DNA from: Casuarius casuarius
Taxonomy: Eukaryota > Chordata > Aves > Casuariiformes > Casuariidae
Length of the DNA stretch: 64,000 nucleotides
Direction of reading: 5' to 3'
Assembly (NCBI GenBank): GCA_003342895.1
Contig: PTFA01000112.1
Location: 2,281,818 to 2,345,817, forward strand
In this document: one piece after another, positions 26,203-37,853 of the stretch
Layout of the letters: each line of letters starts with the position of its first letter
How positions within the stretch are numbered: the stretch's first letter is position 1
Made by a program: the position numbers and the translations under genes
The notes under the pieces: model-generated
The model's input: only the letters and a program-made list of their open reading frames with translations
What the model was told of the DNA's origin: nothing
Databases searched by the model: none

Positions 26203-26232
26203 CTGTGGATTAGAGAGAGAAAAAGGTTTTGT
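26203..26232 (-). promoter_or_regulatory. 3' splice site and pyrimidine tract of the 30-nt exon
   Basis: On the minus strand the 24 nt before the exon run CCTTTTTCTCTCTCTAATCC and then ACAG. This is a long pyrimidine tract with repeated CUCU units, the type of sequence bound by PTB proteins. PTB regulation of inclusion is an inference. No AG dinucleotide lies between the tract and the acceptor, so the acceptor choice is unambiguous. Confidence 0.65.
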
Positions 26233-29200
26233 GAAACACCTTTATGTATATGGATCTTTTGCATCATCCGCTTAAATCCTTAGGATAGCTGTTTATTATG
26301 TTCTCGGTTCAATCAAACATACACTTTTGATGTTTGCATTAATGCCTTTTAAATTGCTAGCATAAACCAGACAAAGACAACTTATCTCTTTTTATACAAA
26401 AATATGGCATACTCTTACTTGAATGAGGGAAAATGAACTTTAAACAAAAAAGACAATCAGCTATGCTTTATAACAACAACTGTAACATGAATACCACAAC
26501 AAAAAGCATGCCTTTTTATCATCCCAAATTGTGGAATATATAGTAACAGTTTTGCATTGCTTCACCTTGATAAGCACTTTGTCATCTAACAAGGAAACTG
26601 TGAAACTGGCAATCAATTTCTAATTTAATGAGTGGTATCAAGAATAGTAATTAAAATACATCATAAATTCTGGTACATTTTTTAGTTTGAATGAGATCAC
26701 GATCCCAGGAGGAAGTGTTTACTTAAAGAGTTTTAGAGTGAAATCTCTTACAGCCTCTGAAAATGAAATGCTCTATTTTCCCAGCACAAGTGACAGAAAG
26801 ATAACTTGAGCACTGAATGTTTTAGGACATACAAATCTCATTGGCTGGAGCTGACAAAGATTTACAGTTGGGAACAGAAATAAATCTCTTGGTGTCCATT
26901 ATACAGACATAAAATGGCTAGTGTTTTGCTGCTTTTGTGTCAGATGGGAGCGTTCTCCGTCAGCCAGCATTGCAGCCTGCATTTGATGGTGATGGTCCAG
27001 GTGGGTTTCCATAAGTCGTGGCTCTGTATGGGGCTCCCTGCTTCTACAAGATGGGAACGGGCAGGCCAGCAGTGACAAGCTGCAGATGTGGAAATGGTCC
27101 ACAAGAAGGCACATGCTTCTGTGCCGCGCATGTAAAAGCAGGAATAGGTCTGTTCGGTCATTTTGTCCAGCTCCTTCTCCTCCTGGAGGGGAGGTAGGAC
27201 TCTTTCCTGTCATATCCTTTTATCCCAAAGTTATGAAGCAGAAAGTTTAGTGGTGACATTCTTAGCTTACTGCAATTTTTTGAGACTTTGTAATCTCTTC
27301 TATTCGGCACATGAAATGATTGACCCCGAACGCTTAAAGAATCTTTTCAGCTCTCCAAAACACACTATGCACACCAAGAGCAAAGATGCAGTGGAGAGAT
27401 CTGTCATGCCGGTTCTGCAGTTAAGACTGCTCAGTTCTCCAAATGAGTCCTTACTTTCATTTAACTGTTTGTAGTGGAAAGACTTTGTGTAAGGAATCTG
27501 GTTTTCTACAGTCTTGACTAAGCAGAACTCTCTTCTCTTTCAAAGTTAAACCTTGTTTTACACTGCCCTTCCTGATCCACAAGATCTCTTTTTCACAGAG
27601 AAATCCAACTGTTTTAGAACGATGTGCACAGATCTAATTGTACCTATAACCATTCTGGAGAAACAAGAACCTGAAGCAAAAATGGAAGAAATCCCAGGAA
27701 GACAGCAAACTGCTCTGCAGGGGCTCGGGAACCGCAGGCAGGCAAGGCCTACTGGAATCACCAGTGTTAATGACTGCAGACTGCATTAAATCCTAGCCAA
27801 CTACTTTGTGCATGGAAGGCAAGAACATCAGATAGCCATGGCTTTAGCAAGCACTTTCTTGTAAGCTGTATGTGTCTTTTTTGGAGATTATTTCCATCAC
27901 TGAACTTCAGGAGAATCATTATAGGAAGCATGGTTTTACAAACCAGATAGTCGGATCAAAATTAACATCAGTCTTGATAAATCATCATTAGCAGCCATTT
28001 GCTGACTCCCCCCAACCCATGCTACACAACTGTGCACAATTAAACGTCTCTGCTCTGAACAGCACCGGGATTGCAAGAGAACTGCTTGTCCATCACAACC
28101 GAGGCAGGCTGAAACAGGTTGTGCTGGGCACGGGCTGCTCCAGTACCTGCTGCATCTGTGCTTGCTCCAGACAGTGCTGACAAAGCAATACATTTATTAA
28201 AAACACGGGAGGGGGGAGAAGGAAGACGCAGTCACAGCAGTACACCTGTTATTATTTACACACTCTTGAGAAATGCAGGATGACTCAAGAGGAGCCTTTC
28301 ATCTCCACCCGGGGGGGCTGAGATCAAGCCAGGATCATGCAATTCCTGTTTGCTCTGGCTGCTCTTGGGGAGTGTCCATACCCCCAAGTTACTAGCATAA
28401 CTGAGTGGGTCATGAAGACCAAATTATTTTGCTCTTTAAACCTGGTCTAGGCTATATTGTAAGCTACCATTTTAATCACTGTACACACATATTTTAGAGG
28501 CAGAATATTCTGATGACATGATTCAAACTCTTGCACGGCTCAGGCTGAGTTTCACCTGGTGATACACACACCTGGCTCAATGATTTATGAGTGGGCCACG
28601 GCTAACTTCCAGAAAGACACTACTCTCCGTGTAAAGGCTCTGTAGCTGACATGGCAGCAGCAGGCAGCTGTGTCACTCGCTGATAACGCACGTGCGCTGC
28701 TGCCAGCAACGGTGGAAATTCGTAGAAAATTTCCCTACTTTAAATAGGGCCCGAGCAGTAGCCCACTTAAAACAGGTTTGAGACGAATCTGAAAATGAGC
28801 CTGGGAAAGTCTGCACTGATCTACAGCTTCTTAGATGCAGAAATTAAATTTTGCAGGCTACCAAGTAAGATCATTACAGTCAAATTACACCTACCTCAGA
28901 AATAGCATAAAAAGTACTTTCAAGTCTCTGGTGCTTAAAACCCTGTGCCTGGGCAACATCAATACAAATGCAGAGACTTACAAATGATACAAGTAAGAAA
29001 AAATCAAATAAATTAGGTTCAGAAATATATTGATTAGAAAACTTTTAAAATTATCTTTAAAACTCAGATGCTTTTGCCTATGAACCCTGACAAGCTATTT
29101 AATAAAACTACAGCAATGTAGGCCTTAATAAATTTAGCTTAAAAGCATTTGAGAGCAGATGTAAAACAATTTTGTGGGACCCTAATAACCATTATTATTT

Positions 29201-30800
29201 AAATACAACATAATATTGAAGTCTCTCTTTCTCTCCCTGTATGTTTTAGTACCAAAACTTGTCTCCATATTTGTTACTGTACTATGATATTTTAAAAAAA
29301 GAGAAGGACAGGCTTTGTCTGGTTTTTCAGAGAAGACTCTTGTTTAAAACAGATTTGGCCTCAAAATTCCTATCTACGATGAGTATAAAAATCCATTACT
29401 GATGGTTTGCATTACTAAAAGGTGCAGAATTGCCTTATTTAGATGCCTAATTTTCCTTTGTACCAATATACAACTTTGTCTCATGTAGATAAGTGAAAGT
29501 TGTAAAAAGCAAGCGAACCATCAAATCCACATGCTAAATTTTATAAACAGACATACAAATGAAGCAAACATCTGCTCTCTGAGGATACGTCTTCCCCATG
29601 CAGGATCCGAAAATACTCCATAATTAATTGTTTTTAAAATGAAAAGGACAGCAAAGAATTTTGTCTCATTTTAGCTTACATCTTTTTTAGTTTAATCACC
29701 AACGCTGCAATCTTGCCATTCAAGAAGCCAATGGGCCCTATGGGCCCTGCGGATGCATCTCCACATGCAAACACGGCTCGGAGCAGATAGGGAGCCCATC
29801 CCTGCAGTTGTGACTGCAAGATGTGTGCTTTAAAAACTATATTTTGGACAGCAAGGTGCGTAGTATCTTGTTGATCTTATTATGAAATAGCTTTCCTCTC
29901 CCACCTCTTCCAACCTGGAAAGACTTAAATATACACAGAAATGGTACCTAGAAGATCAGCCATAGCAATTTTAACTCAGCAAAACACTACATCTTAATCC
30001 TCATGAGAACGAAGTCCTAAACTGAATCAGAGCTCCCGAGGGGTCCACATGACGAGGGAACATAGGGGAAAGAGTAACACACCACTACTTATACGATGCA
30101 GACCTGTGCTTAACAGACGGTGTCCTGCAAAATGGAGAGCGTGAAGCAAACTCACACTCATCACTACCCACTCGTGCTAATCTCCCACCACCACCTAAAG
30201 AAAACCAATGGTCAGCTTCGGTGAAGAAAACCCAGCTTCAGAATTCATTTCGGTTTGCTTTTTTTAATTTAAAGAAATGCGCTCCCCCACACACCTAAGG
30301 AAAGAGGAACTCCCAGGCTGCTGGGCACGTGCAAGCGCCACAGAAACGACTGTGGCAAAACCAAACCCGAGAGAGAGACGTGAAAACCAGAATCACCGCT
30401 GACCCGTGCTCTTTGGGGGGGTAAAAACACAAGGAGCTTTCAATGGGCCAATTCAGTTTCTGTGGTAACAGACTTAAATATCTCTACACCCTCTTTTCTG
30501 CAGCCTCCTCTTCTCCACCTCCCTCAGCTATGGAGGGACACCAAGGCAAAGGCCTCGGGTCAACAAAAGACAGACTGATGTTTTCTATGGCGAGGAAATT
30601 TAAACGAGTAACGAAGTAACGGGAGAAACTTTTGCTCCAGCCAAGGATTCCCAGTGAGGCGAGTTGTCCTGGGCTGAGGGGCCGGAGCGTCGTGGTGGGG
30701 TGGTGTGGGGTGGTGGTGGCCGGCGCGGCCGGGCGCCTCCTCCCCGCAGGAATGCCGCCCCCGGCCCCACAGCTTTGCCTCCCACGCTGCTGCCCTTGTC
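26233..30800. other. Gene-free intronic stretch
   Basis: AT-rich DNA immediately 5' of the micro-exon in the sense of transcription. No gene or identifiable repeat. A homeodomain-site-bearing portion at 26280-26420 could hold splicing or enhancer signals. A GT-rich, GC-rich pocket lies at 30670-30780. Confidence 0.55.
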
Positions 30801-30809
30801 CACCGCACA

Positions 30810-31110
30810 AAAGCCCTTGTCAAAATACAAACTTAAAGAAAACGCAGAGAATGGCAACTGTTGACAGCTATGGGGGCTCATTGAAAGACAAAAGCTTCAA
30901 TTACCTGGATTTTTCTAAAGGCCTGTTAACACTCCTGGCCTATCAGCAAAACTGTAAACAGCCATTGTGCTGGGTTCATAAAGGCTTGTAAAAGGATTAT
31001 TCACCCAGTTGTGCCAATTGCCTCTCAATTCCCCCAAGAATGTTTGCAAAGCAGACCCCTAATTGTGCCGCCTTTTGGAAACAATTTCTTGTGGTGACAG
31101 ATTCAAGTCA
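30810..31110. promoter_or_regulatory. Enhancer-like noncoding block
   Basis: Contains SOX-type sites (ACAAAAG, AACAATTTC), CAATTA/TAATTG homeodomain cores and closely packed non-repetitive sequence from about 30810 to 31110. A plus-strand frame stays open through part of it but lacks splice-site support. It lies about 2.2 kb from the main CpG island. Regulatory function is inferred. Confidence 0.3.
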
Positions 31111-31507
31111 GGAAAACCCTCCTGTGGGGCAAAGCTAAGCAAAACCAATACAGAGTTCAGACAAAACTGGTTCTGTCCACCACAAACAGGCCCTACGCTA
31201 TCTTTTCCCCTCCTTCACTCTCACCCCTTCTGCCCCGACAGAGGCTGATGCAAATTTTGCAGAAGAGGAAGAGGGAGAGGGAGAGGAGCAGGCAGACGCG
31301 GGCACTTCACTGAGAAAGCCCTAAGCCAAGACGACCCTGTGAAACCAGCTCTTTGTCCGACAGGGCAGGAGGGCAAAGACTGGATGCTGCAGTGATTCAA
31401 ACACAAAGAAAAGCCGGTGCTTTCCTAACCTCCATGTGAACAGTTGCAGAATCCCCACTCACATCACCCTCCTCTCCCACCTCCTTCCCACTGTTGTGCC
31501 ACCAAGA

Positions 31508-31530
31508 CCTGAGGAAACTGAGACAGAGGT
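31508..31530 (-). repeat. Possible MIR core remnant
   Basis: CTGAGGAAACTGAGACAGAG matches the reverse-orientation MIR block GATGAGGAAACTGAGGCACAGAG. It is too short to be certain. Confidence 0.25.
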
Positions 31531-32691
31531 GTGTATGGAAATAAATAAACAAATACTTATACATATACACATGTATATGCATAGCTCAGGTCTTCCGGCC
31601 TTTTTTTTCTTGGCTGAGGTGGAGGTTCACATTTTGAGATCCCCCTCCACCATGACTTCCCCACCACTGGCCAAGGAGTCATGGTGCACTGCAGTATTTG
31701 ACTTGTACAGATCATCTCAGCTCAGGAAAAAAGAGGGGGAGTCGTGGCTATTGTAAAACACGGAAAAGTGCTCATTTGTAGAAGGTCCTTCTTTTACTGC
31801 AGCAGTGTAGATGCCACCAGCAGCACACCGATCTGCAGTGAACTAAAAGTAAACCTCTAACCTCTCCCTCATCCCAAACACACTTATGTTGAAACAGGAG
31901 AAACATGAACTTTACCTGCTGTAGTTCACATGATGTATAAGCATAAATTGTATCACTCCAAATAACAGCAGGATAGCTATTTAGAGATTTGTGACATAGC
32001 AAATAAAGCTAGATCTCCACCATAAAGGTTTTCTGGTAGACCTATGGCCAGACGTGTTCAATAGTGTGATCACTGGCTCTACCCCACAGTCCACACAACC
32101 AGCACAGTTAGAGTCTTTTAGTCATTTACCTTTTCGCTGTAGGAGGGGACCAGGCCTGGAATAAGCTGATGCATAGCTTTATCCAAATAAGCAGCAGCTA
32201 CAGAAGAAGCATTTAGGCTACACCTATATTGGCACAGCGCTCTTCGCAAAGGCTTTTAGTTAAAGAAGGGGTAGAATCTGGATTTCAAGTGTTTGTACAT
32301 GATTCTGAATATTGTTCTCAGGTGAGTTCAGGAACCATGCAAATACCCTTTGATTCTTTTTGTTTGCCCTCCAAAGTGTTTTAACTTCCAGACCATTGAG
32401 TTTTTCTTCACGTAATAAAAGTGCTACACTTATTAACATAAATCACGTTCTCACATAACTGCCTCACACCAGGAACTAGAGCTCTAAGAAACAGAAAAAC
32501 CAACAAAAACAATCCAAGTCTTGCAAGAATTGCAACAAGATGGGCAACGCTTTGGTGTTATGTCATCAGTTAGGTGAAGAGAAACTCTCCTTTATCGGAA
32601 GCGGGGTCACATCCTCCAAGCATCTGAGAACTGCACAGAATTCACCTCATCTATTTATGTAAATTCCATACCTCCTACTCCATCCTAGCAC

Positions 32692-32805
32692 TGATGTTTA
32701 TTATTTAGGTCGTGCCTCCAGAGCCTCAGGGCCGGGGCCCTATCGTGCCAGACACTGCACATCACAGCATTTGCAAGCTCCTGTCCAAACAGCTTACAGA
32801 AAGGG
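32692..32805 (+). repeat. Ancient amniote interspersed repeat remnant
   Basis: GTGCCTCCAGAGCC, CAGGGCCGGGGCCCTATCGT, GCCAGACACTGCAC and CAAACAGCTTACAGAAAG appear in the same order as a repeat common in reptile genomes (CCTAGAGGCCCC, CAGGGCCCCATTGTGCTAGGC, CACTGTACA, AAAGAGCTTACAGTCTAA). The family name is uncertain. Confidence 0.5.
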
Positions 32806-33254
32806 TTGTTTTCCTTCATATACAAACACACATACCTACACATATTATTTATATTATGCTCAAGAAGAGGGTGATAGACATCTAAGCTGGCTGCGTGAAA
32901 AACAGATTCCAGCCCTGAGGGGCACATAATCTAACCAGTCTACCTGCAAACTAAATTGTGTGGGGAGGTATAAGGCAGAAGGAAGAGCAGCCCAAAATAT
33001 TAAATATACAGCCTATAATCACAGTGCAAGCTGGCACGGTACAATATTCATGTAACAAGTTGCATAAGGTATACGAAGGGTTCAGACACTTTCAAAACTT
33101 ACCACCCACCCAACAGTCCCAGAGGATGGCCACATTCCTGCTCTTTTACTATTTCTGACCATACTTAGCTACCTTATTTTCCTCCAAGAGTGAGGCTCAG
33201 GGAGAAGCATTAGGCTTCGAACCCAGTTTGTCAGCGTTTCTTTTAAATGAAGAA

Positions 33255-34420
33255 GCAAAATCAGGCGTGTTTGCAGGAGCCCTGCGCTCGCCCTGCCCGC
33301 GGCACGCGCTGCCCCGGCGGTGCAGGCGACGCTGGCGGCAGCGGCACGCGTGCGCGCTGCGCGTGCGGGGGGACGGCGCCGCTTCGTCGTGCGCCTGGCA
33401 CCGGCTCCGTGCCTGCAGGGGCTTGCTCAGGATGATAGGAAGAGGGAGTTTTATCACGAGCCAGCCTGACAGAGAAGCCTGCTAATGGGACTTGAGGCAT
33501 ACACAGGAAAGAAAGTGCCAAAACATTAAGCTACCGCCAAGTGTCAGAGGGCCCCTGATTTATTGCAGCAATTTTGCCACTGTGTCCTTTATAAGGTCCC
33601 ACAAGCCCTTCGTGCTGGCAAGGAGCTGCGAGCGGCGGCGGTGGGGGAGAAGCCGGGCTCCGGGGCGCGGAGAGGGCCCAGGCGCGCGGCCGGGCCGGGG
33701 GGAGGACGGCGGAAATCGAATGTTGACTTGAACTTGCCCCGGGCAGCAGCGCGGCCTCCGAGCTCCGCTGCCTCCTTGACAGCTTGATGAAATGAGGCAG
33801 GGCCTCCCCACGGCTACACCAGCCCCGGCTCCCAGAGCTGGGGGAGAGCTGCGAGAAACAGATTGCGCCTCGGGGCAGCGGGTTTTTCTCTTTCTTTCTT
33901 TCCCTCTCTCTCCTCCGCGTCTGGCTGGGGAAGGGGGAGGTTAGGAGCGCGGCAGAGGCAGAGGCTGGGCCTTTGTCTGCGGGGGAGCGGAGCAGCGCGG
34001 GAGCTGCGGGCCGCAGGCAGCCCCGGGCGCTACAGCTAATTTTGAGGGGCAGCGATGCATTGTAAGGGCTGCGCCTGCTCGGGCTGAGGGGCCCCGTCGC
34101 GAAGCGGCAGTCAAGAGGACATTTTGTTAAGTGACCAACAGCTGTCATCTGCAAGCCCAGGGTAGGCGAGGAGGGAGGGGAGAGAAGAAAAAGGAAGAAA
34201 AAAAGAGCATTTGTCCCTCGGAGGCAGAGCGCATTAATCCACCAATCTGCCACAGCGTTACCTCCGAAAGCGCTCGGTGCCTCCCGACGAGGCGCTCGGC
34301 TCCCTCGCCCGCCCCGCGCGTCGCATTGCCCTCGCCCGGCTGCAGCCTGCCTCCACCGGGAGCCTCCTTCCCTCCGCCGGTGGAGACACCAATGCTAAAA
34401 ATACTGTTTAAGTCTCTTTT
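33255..34420. promoter_or_regulatory. Main CpG island; candidate internal/alternative promoter or poised enhancer
   Basis: The densest CpG region of the window. About 28 CpG fall within about 155 bp at 33265-33420 by eye count, and further clusters lie at 33620-33720, 33950-34110 and 34245-34380. CpG-poor but information-rich pieces lie between them (33490-33600 with TTTATTGCAGCAATTTTG, and 34090-34170). A T/C tract sits at 33893-33916. It lies about 7 kb upstream of the micro-exon in the sense of transcription, so a minus-strand start here could make a shorter isoform; AUTS2 is known for internal starts. No TATA-type or initiator evidence fixes a start or strand. A 240-codon minus-strand frame inside is probably a side effect of GC content. 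Confidence 0.55.
33344..33367. other. Alternating purine-pyrimidine CG tract (Z-DNA-prone) with NRF1-like sites
   Basis: 33344-33357 and 33358-33367 are two runs of strict purine-pyrimidine alternation (GCACGCGTGCGCGC, then TGCGCGTGCG) broken by one step. GCGCGTGCG resembles the NRF1 recognition sequence TGCGCATGCGC, which is frequent in CpG-island promoters. Confidence 0.5.
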
Positions 34421-34600
34421 CATTCCATAAAATTGAGTTGATCTGCTGCAGCTTAGGGTCAATCCCTCAAGGACTGTTTTTTCCCCCCCTTCCCTTTTCC
34501 TTAGCGCTCATAAATTAATCAGGAAGACCCCGACTAAGTCATTTCAAGCTGTACAACATAAAAGAAAGTCCCCTGATGATCCATGCAAGGATCTATTAAA
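34421..34600. promoter_or_regulatory. Enhancer-like block abutting the CpG island
   Basis: Contains ATAAATTAATCAGG (paired TAAT cores), GGTCAATCCCTC, TGACTT-like and ATGCAAG (octamer-half) sites in unique, non-repetitive sequence. It continues smoothly from the CpG island, suggesting one composite element. Confidence 0.32.
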
Positions 34601-34603
34601 AGC

Positions 34604-34633
34604 GGGGGGGAAGGGCTCGGGAAGGGGGTGGGG
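34604..34633 (+). other. G-quadruplex motif
   Basis: Five G-tracts (7, 3, 3, 5, 4) with loops AA, CTC, AA and T on the plus strand meet the canonical G4 pattern. It lies at the edge of the CpG-island/enhancer-like complex, as is common at promoters. Confidence 0.7.
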
Positions 34634-34892
34634 AGGAAAAAATCTCAACCTTTTTGATTTTTTAGGATAAAAGCTGGAGGACTTTGTTACAAATTCTAGC
34701 CAACATCAAAACACCTTAAATAATTCAAAGAACATGTTAAAGGGAAGAAACTGAATGTTGCTCTGATGTTCAGTTGATGCAACGCAGAATATTACCCAAA
34801 ACAGCACAGCCTGTTAAGGGAGACAGCAGCCTTGAGCATTTCAGTTCTTTAGAAAAATGTCAGAACCTGTAAAAATCATAATTTCCAGCAAC

Positions 34893-34908
34893 TTTTTTTT
34901 TTTTTTTT
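34893..34908. repeat. T16 homopolymer
   Basis: An uninterrupted run of 16 T bases. Confidence 0.95.
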
Positions 34909-35639
34909 GCATGATATAAACTCAGCGAGACTGAAATGTAGGTTTCTGACAAGCTGTTAACAAGACAACTTTAGAAATCTGTCTGGAGCTCTCAGGGAGA
35001 TGGGCTGCCATTTCACTGCTTCGAAGAAGTTCATGACATGACAAGCAAAAATCAGGGAACAGAGACCTAAAAACCACGGTGTAATTTTCATTTGCTTCTG
35101 TCGTGAAAGAATTCAAGCAGAAATATTAGAAGGCTGCACAACTAAAAAAGCCAGCAACTGGAAAATCATTGCTGTGGTTTGACAAGCACATCTTTTATGC
35201 TGAAAACGGTTCCTTTATTATTATACCTATATACAAGAAAGCACTTTCGGAAAAAAGGGATAATCACAAATTGTTTCTTGTGATCTACAAAGTAAGATCT
35301 ACAGCTGCCCGCTTTCAAACCAGGTCTAAAAAAGACCCAGGTCATGGGAGAGCGTCACCATCTCGGGAAAAAAATTAAGAACCACCAGATCTCTCTAATT
35401 TTCTCATGAAGATCCCCACCCCACCCCTCAGTTGGAAAGGTAGGACTGCCTTTTCCCAACGCAACCTTTTACTGTAGTCTATGCAGAAGCAAGCTGCTAT
35501 ATGAGTGTTTAATAAAAACACATTGATTAAAAATATAAAGATCAGCTTCCAATGCCATCCACACATCAATGCTCATATCACACCCAAGAGAGGTTTTCTA
35601 GCTGTTTTACCGTGTTTACCTCCTACTTCAGGCCTTAAT

Positions 35640-36110
35640 ACACAAGTATAAAGACTTTCCATAATTACTGGAGGATTTAATGATGCCTTTTCCATTAATC
35701 TATTCCATAGTTAAAAAAGTAGAAATATCTGGTGTTATATCTCTATATGTAATCTAGATCTCCCTCTCTCTCTGTTTGGATTCGTTCTAACTGTTTAATG
35801 GTAGGTTGATATCGCTGCCTTGAAGTCAATCCATGGATAGCGTAATACTGTAATGATACTCATGATATCCACAGTTATAGTATTTTGGTACCCTTTCAAT
35901 GGATGCTTTAAGAAACCCAAAGAAAGACAGTTGCATACCGACAATCCTATGGCTAATTTCATCTATATTGGCCGAGAAAGAGAGAGCTTGGACGATGCAA
36001 GAGGCCATTTTCACGTGCAATGCCTGCGATTATACCAACAGGCAATGCGAACTAAGGGCTCAATTCAGCACAGCATTTGCAAGGGCTGAGCAAATAATGA
36101 ACTGAAGCTT
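35640..36110. promoter_or_regulatory. Enhancer-like noncoding block
   Basis: Starts with a cluster of TAAT-type sites (CATAATTACTGG, TTTAATGATG, CATTAATC). It continues with unique sequence retaining CpGs in an AT-rich setting (about 35810-36110). Two plus-strand frames stay open across 35853-36105 but look unlike any family and lack splice sites. Confidence 0.3.
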
Positions 36111-36149
36111 TTTCACCCCGTTCCTGTTTCGATTCACCTCCACACAGCC

Positions 36150-36560
36150 CCGGCTGTGGATGCTGCAGCCGAGCTCGGTAACTGAAAGGTAGGCGCGCGC
36201 AACGTTCAACGTTTCACCTATTTGCAAAACGGAGGAAACTCTGACACGGGAAGAGGAGCAACCTGCCTCTCTTGTGAAGCGCTGACTCCACTCGTGATGG
36301 CCCATCACTCGTTTTCCTTCCATTAGGCAGATGCTCTGGGAGGCATCACACTTCCAGGGCTGCACGCGGTGTCTCGCTAAGGCACTAGACACACATCCAT
36401 TACTTCCTTTCCTAGTGTCGAGCTGTGGCTGCTTGCAGGAGACACCCGGCCCCGCTGCCCCCGCACCTCCAGCCTGGAGCTACCTGGCACCGCGGTGGCT
36501 TTGGCTCCCCGTGCTCTCCGGCGAGGCGCGGAGACGGCAGAGGACTCGCCGAGCAGCTCC
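36150..36560. promoter_or_regulatory. Minor CpG-rich stretch
   Basis: Several CpG clusters (GGCGCGCGCAACGTT near 36192, and 36430-36550). It includes a 7-bp tandem CAACGTT pair at 36200-36213. A MIR-like GCAAAACGGAGGAAACTCTG lies at about 36225. No exon is supported. Confidence 0.25.
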
Positions 36561-37200
36561 ACTTCTGTTTGGCATAAGGATGCCACGACGGGAGACATCC
36601 GACAGAAGAGAAGTGGCTTAAAGCCATTATTTACGACTATGAAAGGCTGCTGCAGTTCACGGCGGGGGGAGGGTTATAAGCCTTCTTTAAAATTAAGGAG
36701 GAGTTTAGGACTTAATATGGATATAGCGAAAAGCCACTTTAACCATAATAATCTGTCTAGTAATTTCCCACTTATTATAAACATCAGTTTTTCCTTCTGT
36801 TTGGACTGCAAATCTAGTCCATTTACATGCCACGTCCACGTCATGATGGAGTCACCAAAAAGCACTCGGCCACTACGAGATAACAGGGCTTGTTGAAGTA
36901 CCCCTGCTCTAATGGAAAACATCTCGCTGTTCTCAGCTCCCTGGCTCCATGGTACGTAACTCTGTTTGGAAATTCCATTTATGTATTTATTTAGCGGAGA
37001 ACACGCATGGCTGTCCTCCCTTAGTGCAGAACCGGGATTAGCCGGCAGGAAGCTGTTAGGGGAAATTTCAGCATGGAACCCAGTAGAAAAAACAGTTCTT
37101 CCAGAATGAGGGTGATGGATTTTTGGTTAGGGAACTTGCCATGATTTGTTACGGCTGATTTACGTGAATGTTTATTTCACTTCATTTATATATTTCATTT

Positions 37201-37240
37201 ATATGTATATGTGTGTGTGCATGCATGGGTGTATATATAT
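37201..37240. repeat. AT/GT-rich microsatellite
   Basis: Mixed ATAT, (GT)n and GCATGCAT units ending in a TATATAT run. Confidence 0.8.
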
Positions 37241-37804
37241 TCTTTCTCCTTTACTTGTGCTGTCAGTTACTTCTTTCACAAAGTATTACTTTTCCCTATA
37301 AGTCCAAGCAGTGTAGCAAGAAAAGAACAGAACAGGCTACGCATAAAGACCTTCACCTGAAGACTGTAAGGTTTTCCCCAAAAATACACCACAGATTTTT
37401 CCATTCAAATGCAAGTTGGCCACCCAAAACTTCAAACAGGAACACTCAGAGGTGGGGACTAATTGCAGTAGTGGAACTGACATCATTTAGGTATGAATAA
37501 AAACCTCTGCCTTGTCTTCTAACTGTTTATTTTGGATCTGGTAGGATAAGGGCGTTGAAGCCAATTTGAACTCAGCCGTGGGGAAGTAAAGGTTACAAGT
37601 TACACATCTTAAAACACTCTGCTATGATACTACATATATTATTATTGTTAGCGCACTATTCGATTAGGAGTTTGGACCTGGAAAATAATCTAAAGCACCT
37701 ACAGTGTTCTCAACATACCTTAAACCAGTAAAATGAAATACATTTCATTTGTATTTGAATGAGTATAGACTACAGGAAGCTTATAGGAATCAGATGCTTG
37801 TTTT

Positions 37805-37853
37805 GCTGAAGGCCTTCAGCCTAAGAAGGGAAGTCCCTGCTGTTGTCAGGGAC
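37805..37853. repeat. 16-bp palindrome followed by a 7-bp-arm hairpin
   Basis: GCTGAAGGCCTTCAGC (37805-37820) is a perfect palindrome. Twelve bases later GTCCCTG (37833-37839) pairs with CAGGGAC (37847-37853) across a 7-nt loop. Two perfect dyads this close are unusual in otherwise ordinary sequence. Confidence 0.85.

Noticed and set aside
30632..30991. 119-codon plus-strand frame
   Set aside because: The first half is a GT/GC-rich artefact. The second half is protein-like but unsupported by splice sites or similarity.
31911..31990. Minus-strand donor-like GTAAAG after an open frame
   Set aside because: No convincing acceptor upstream, and the peptide is not AUTS2-family-like.
32125..32150. 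Seven-nucleotide minus-strand 'exon' between CCTACAG and GTAAAT
   Set aside because: Implausibly short and not frame-consistent with the known family exon order.
33531..34253. 240-codon minus-strand open frame, the longest in the window
   Set aside because: It lies wholly in the CpG island where stops are rare. Its peptide is Ser/Pro/Arg/Ala-rich without domain or family resemblance, and competing frames are open on the other strand.
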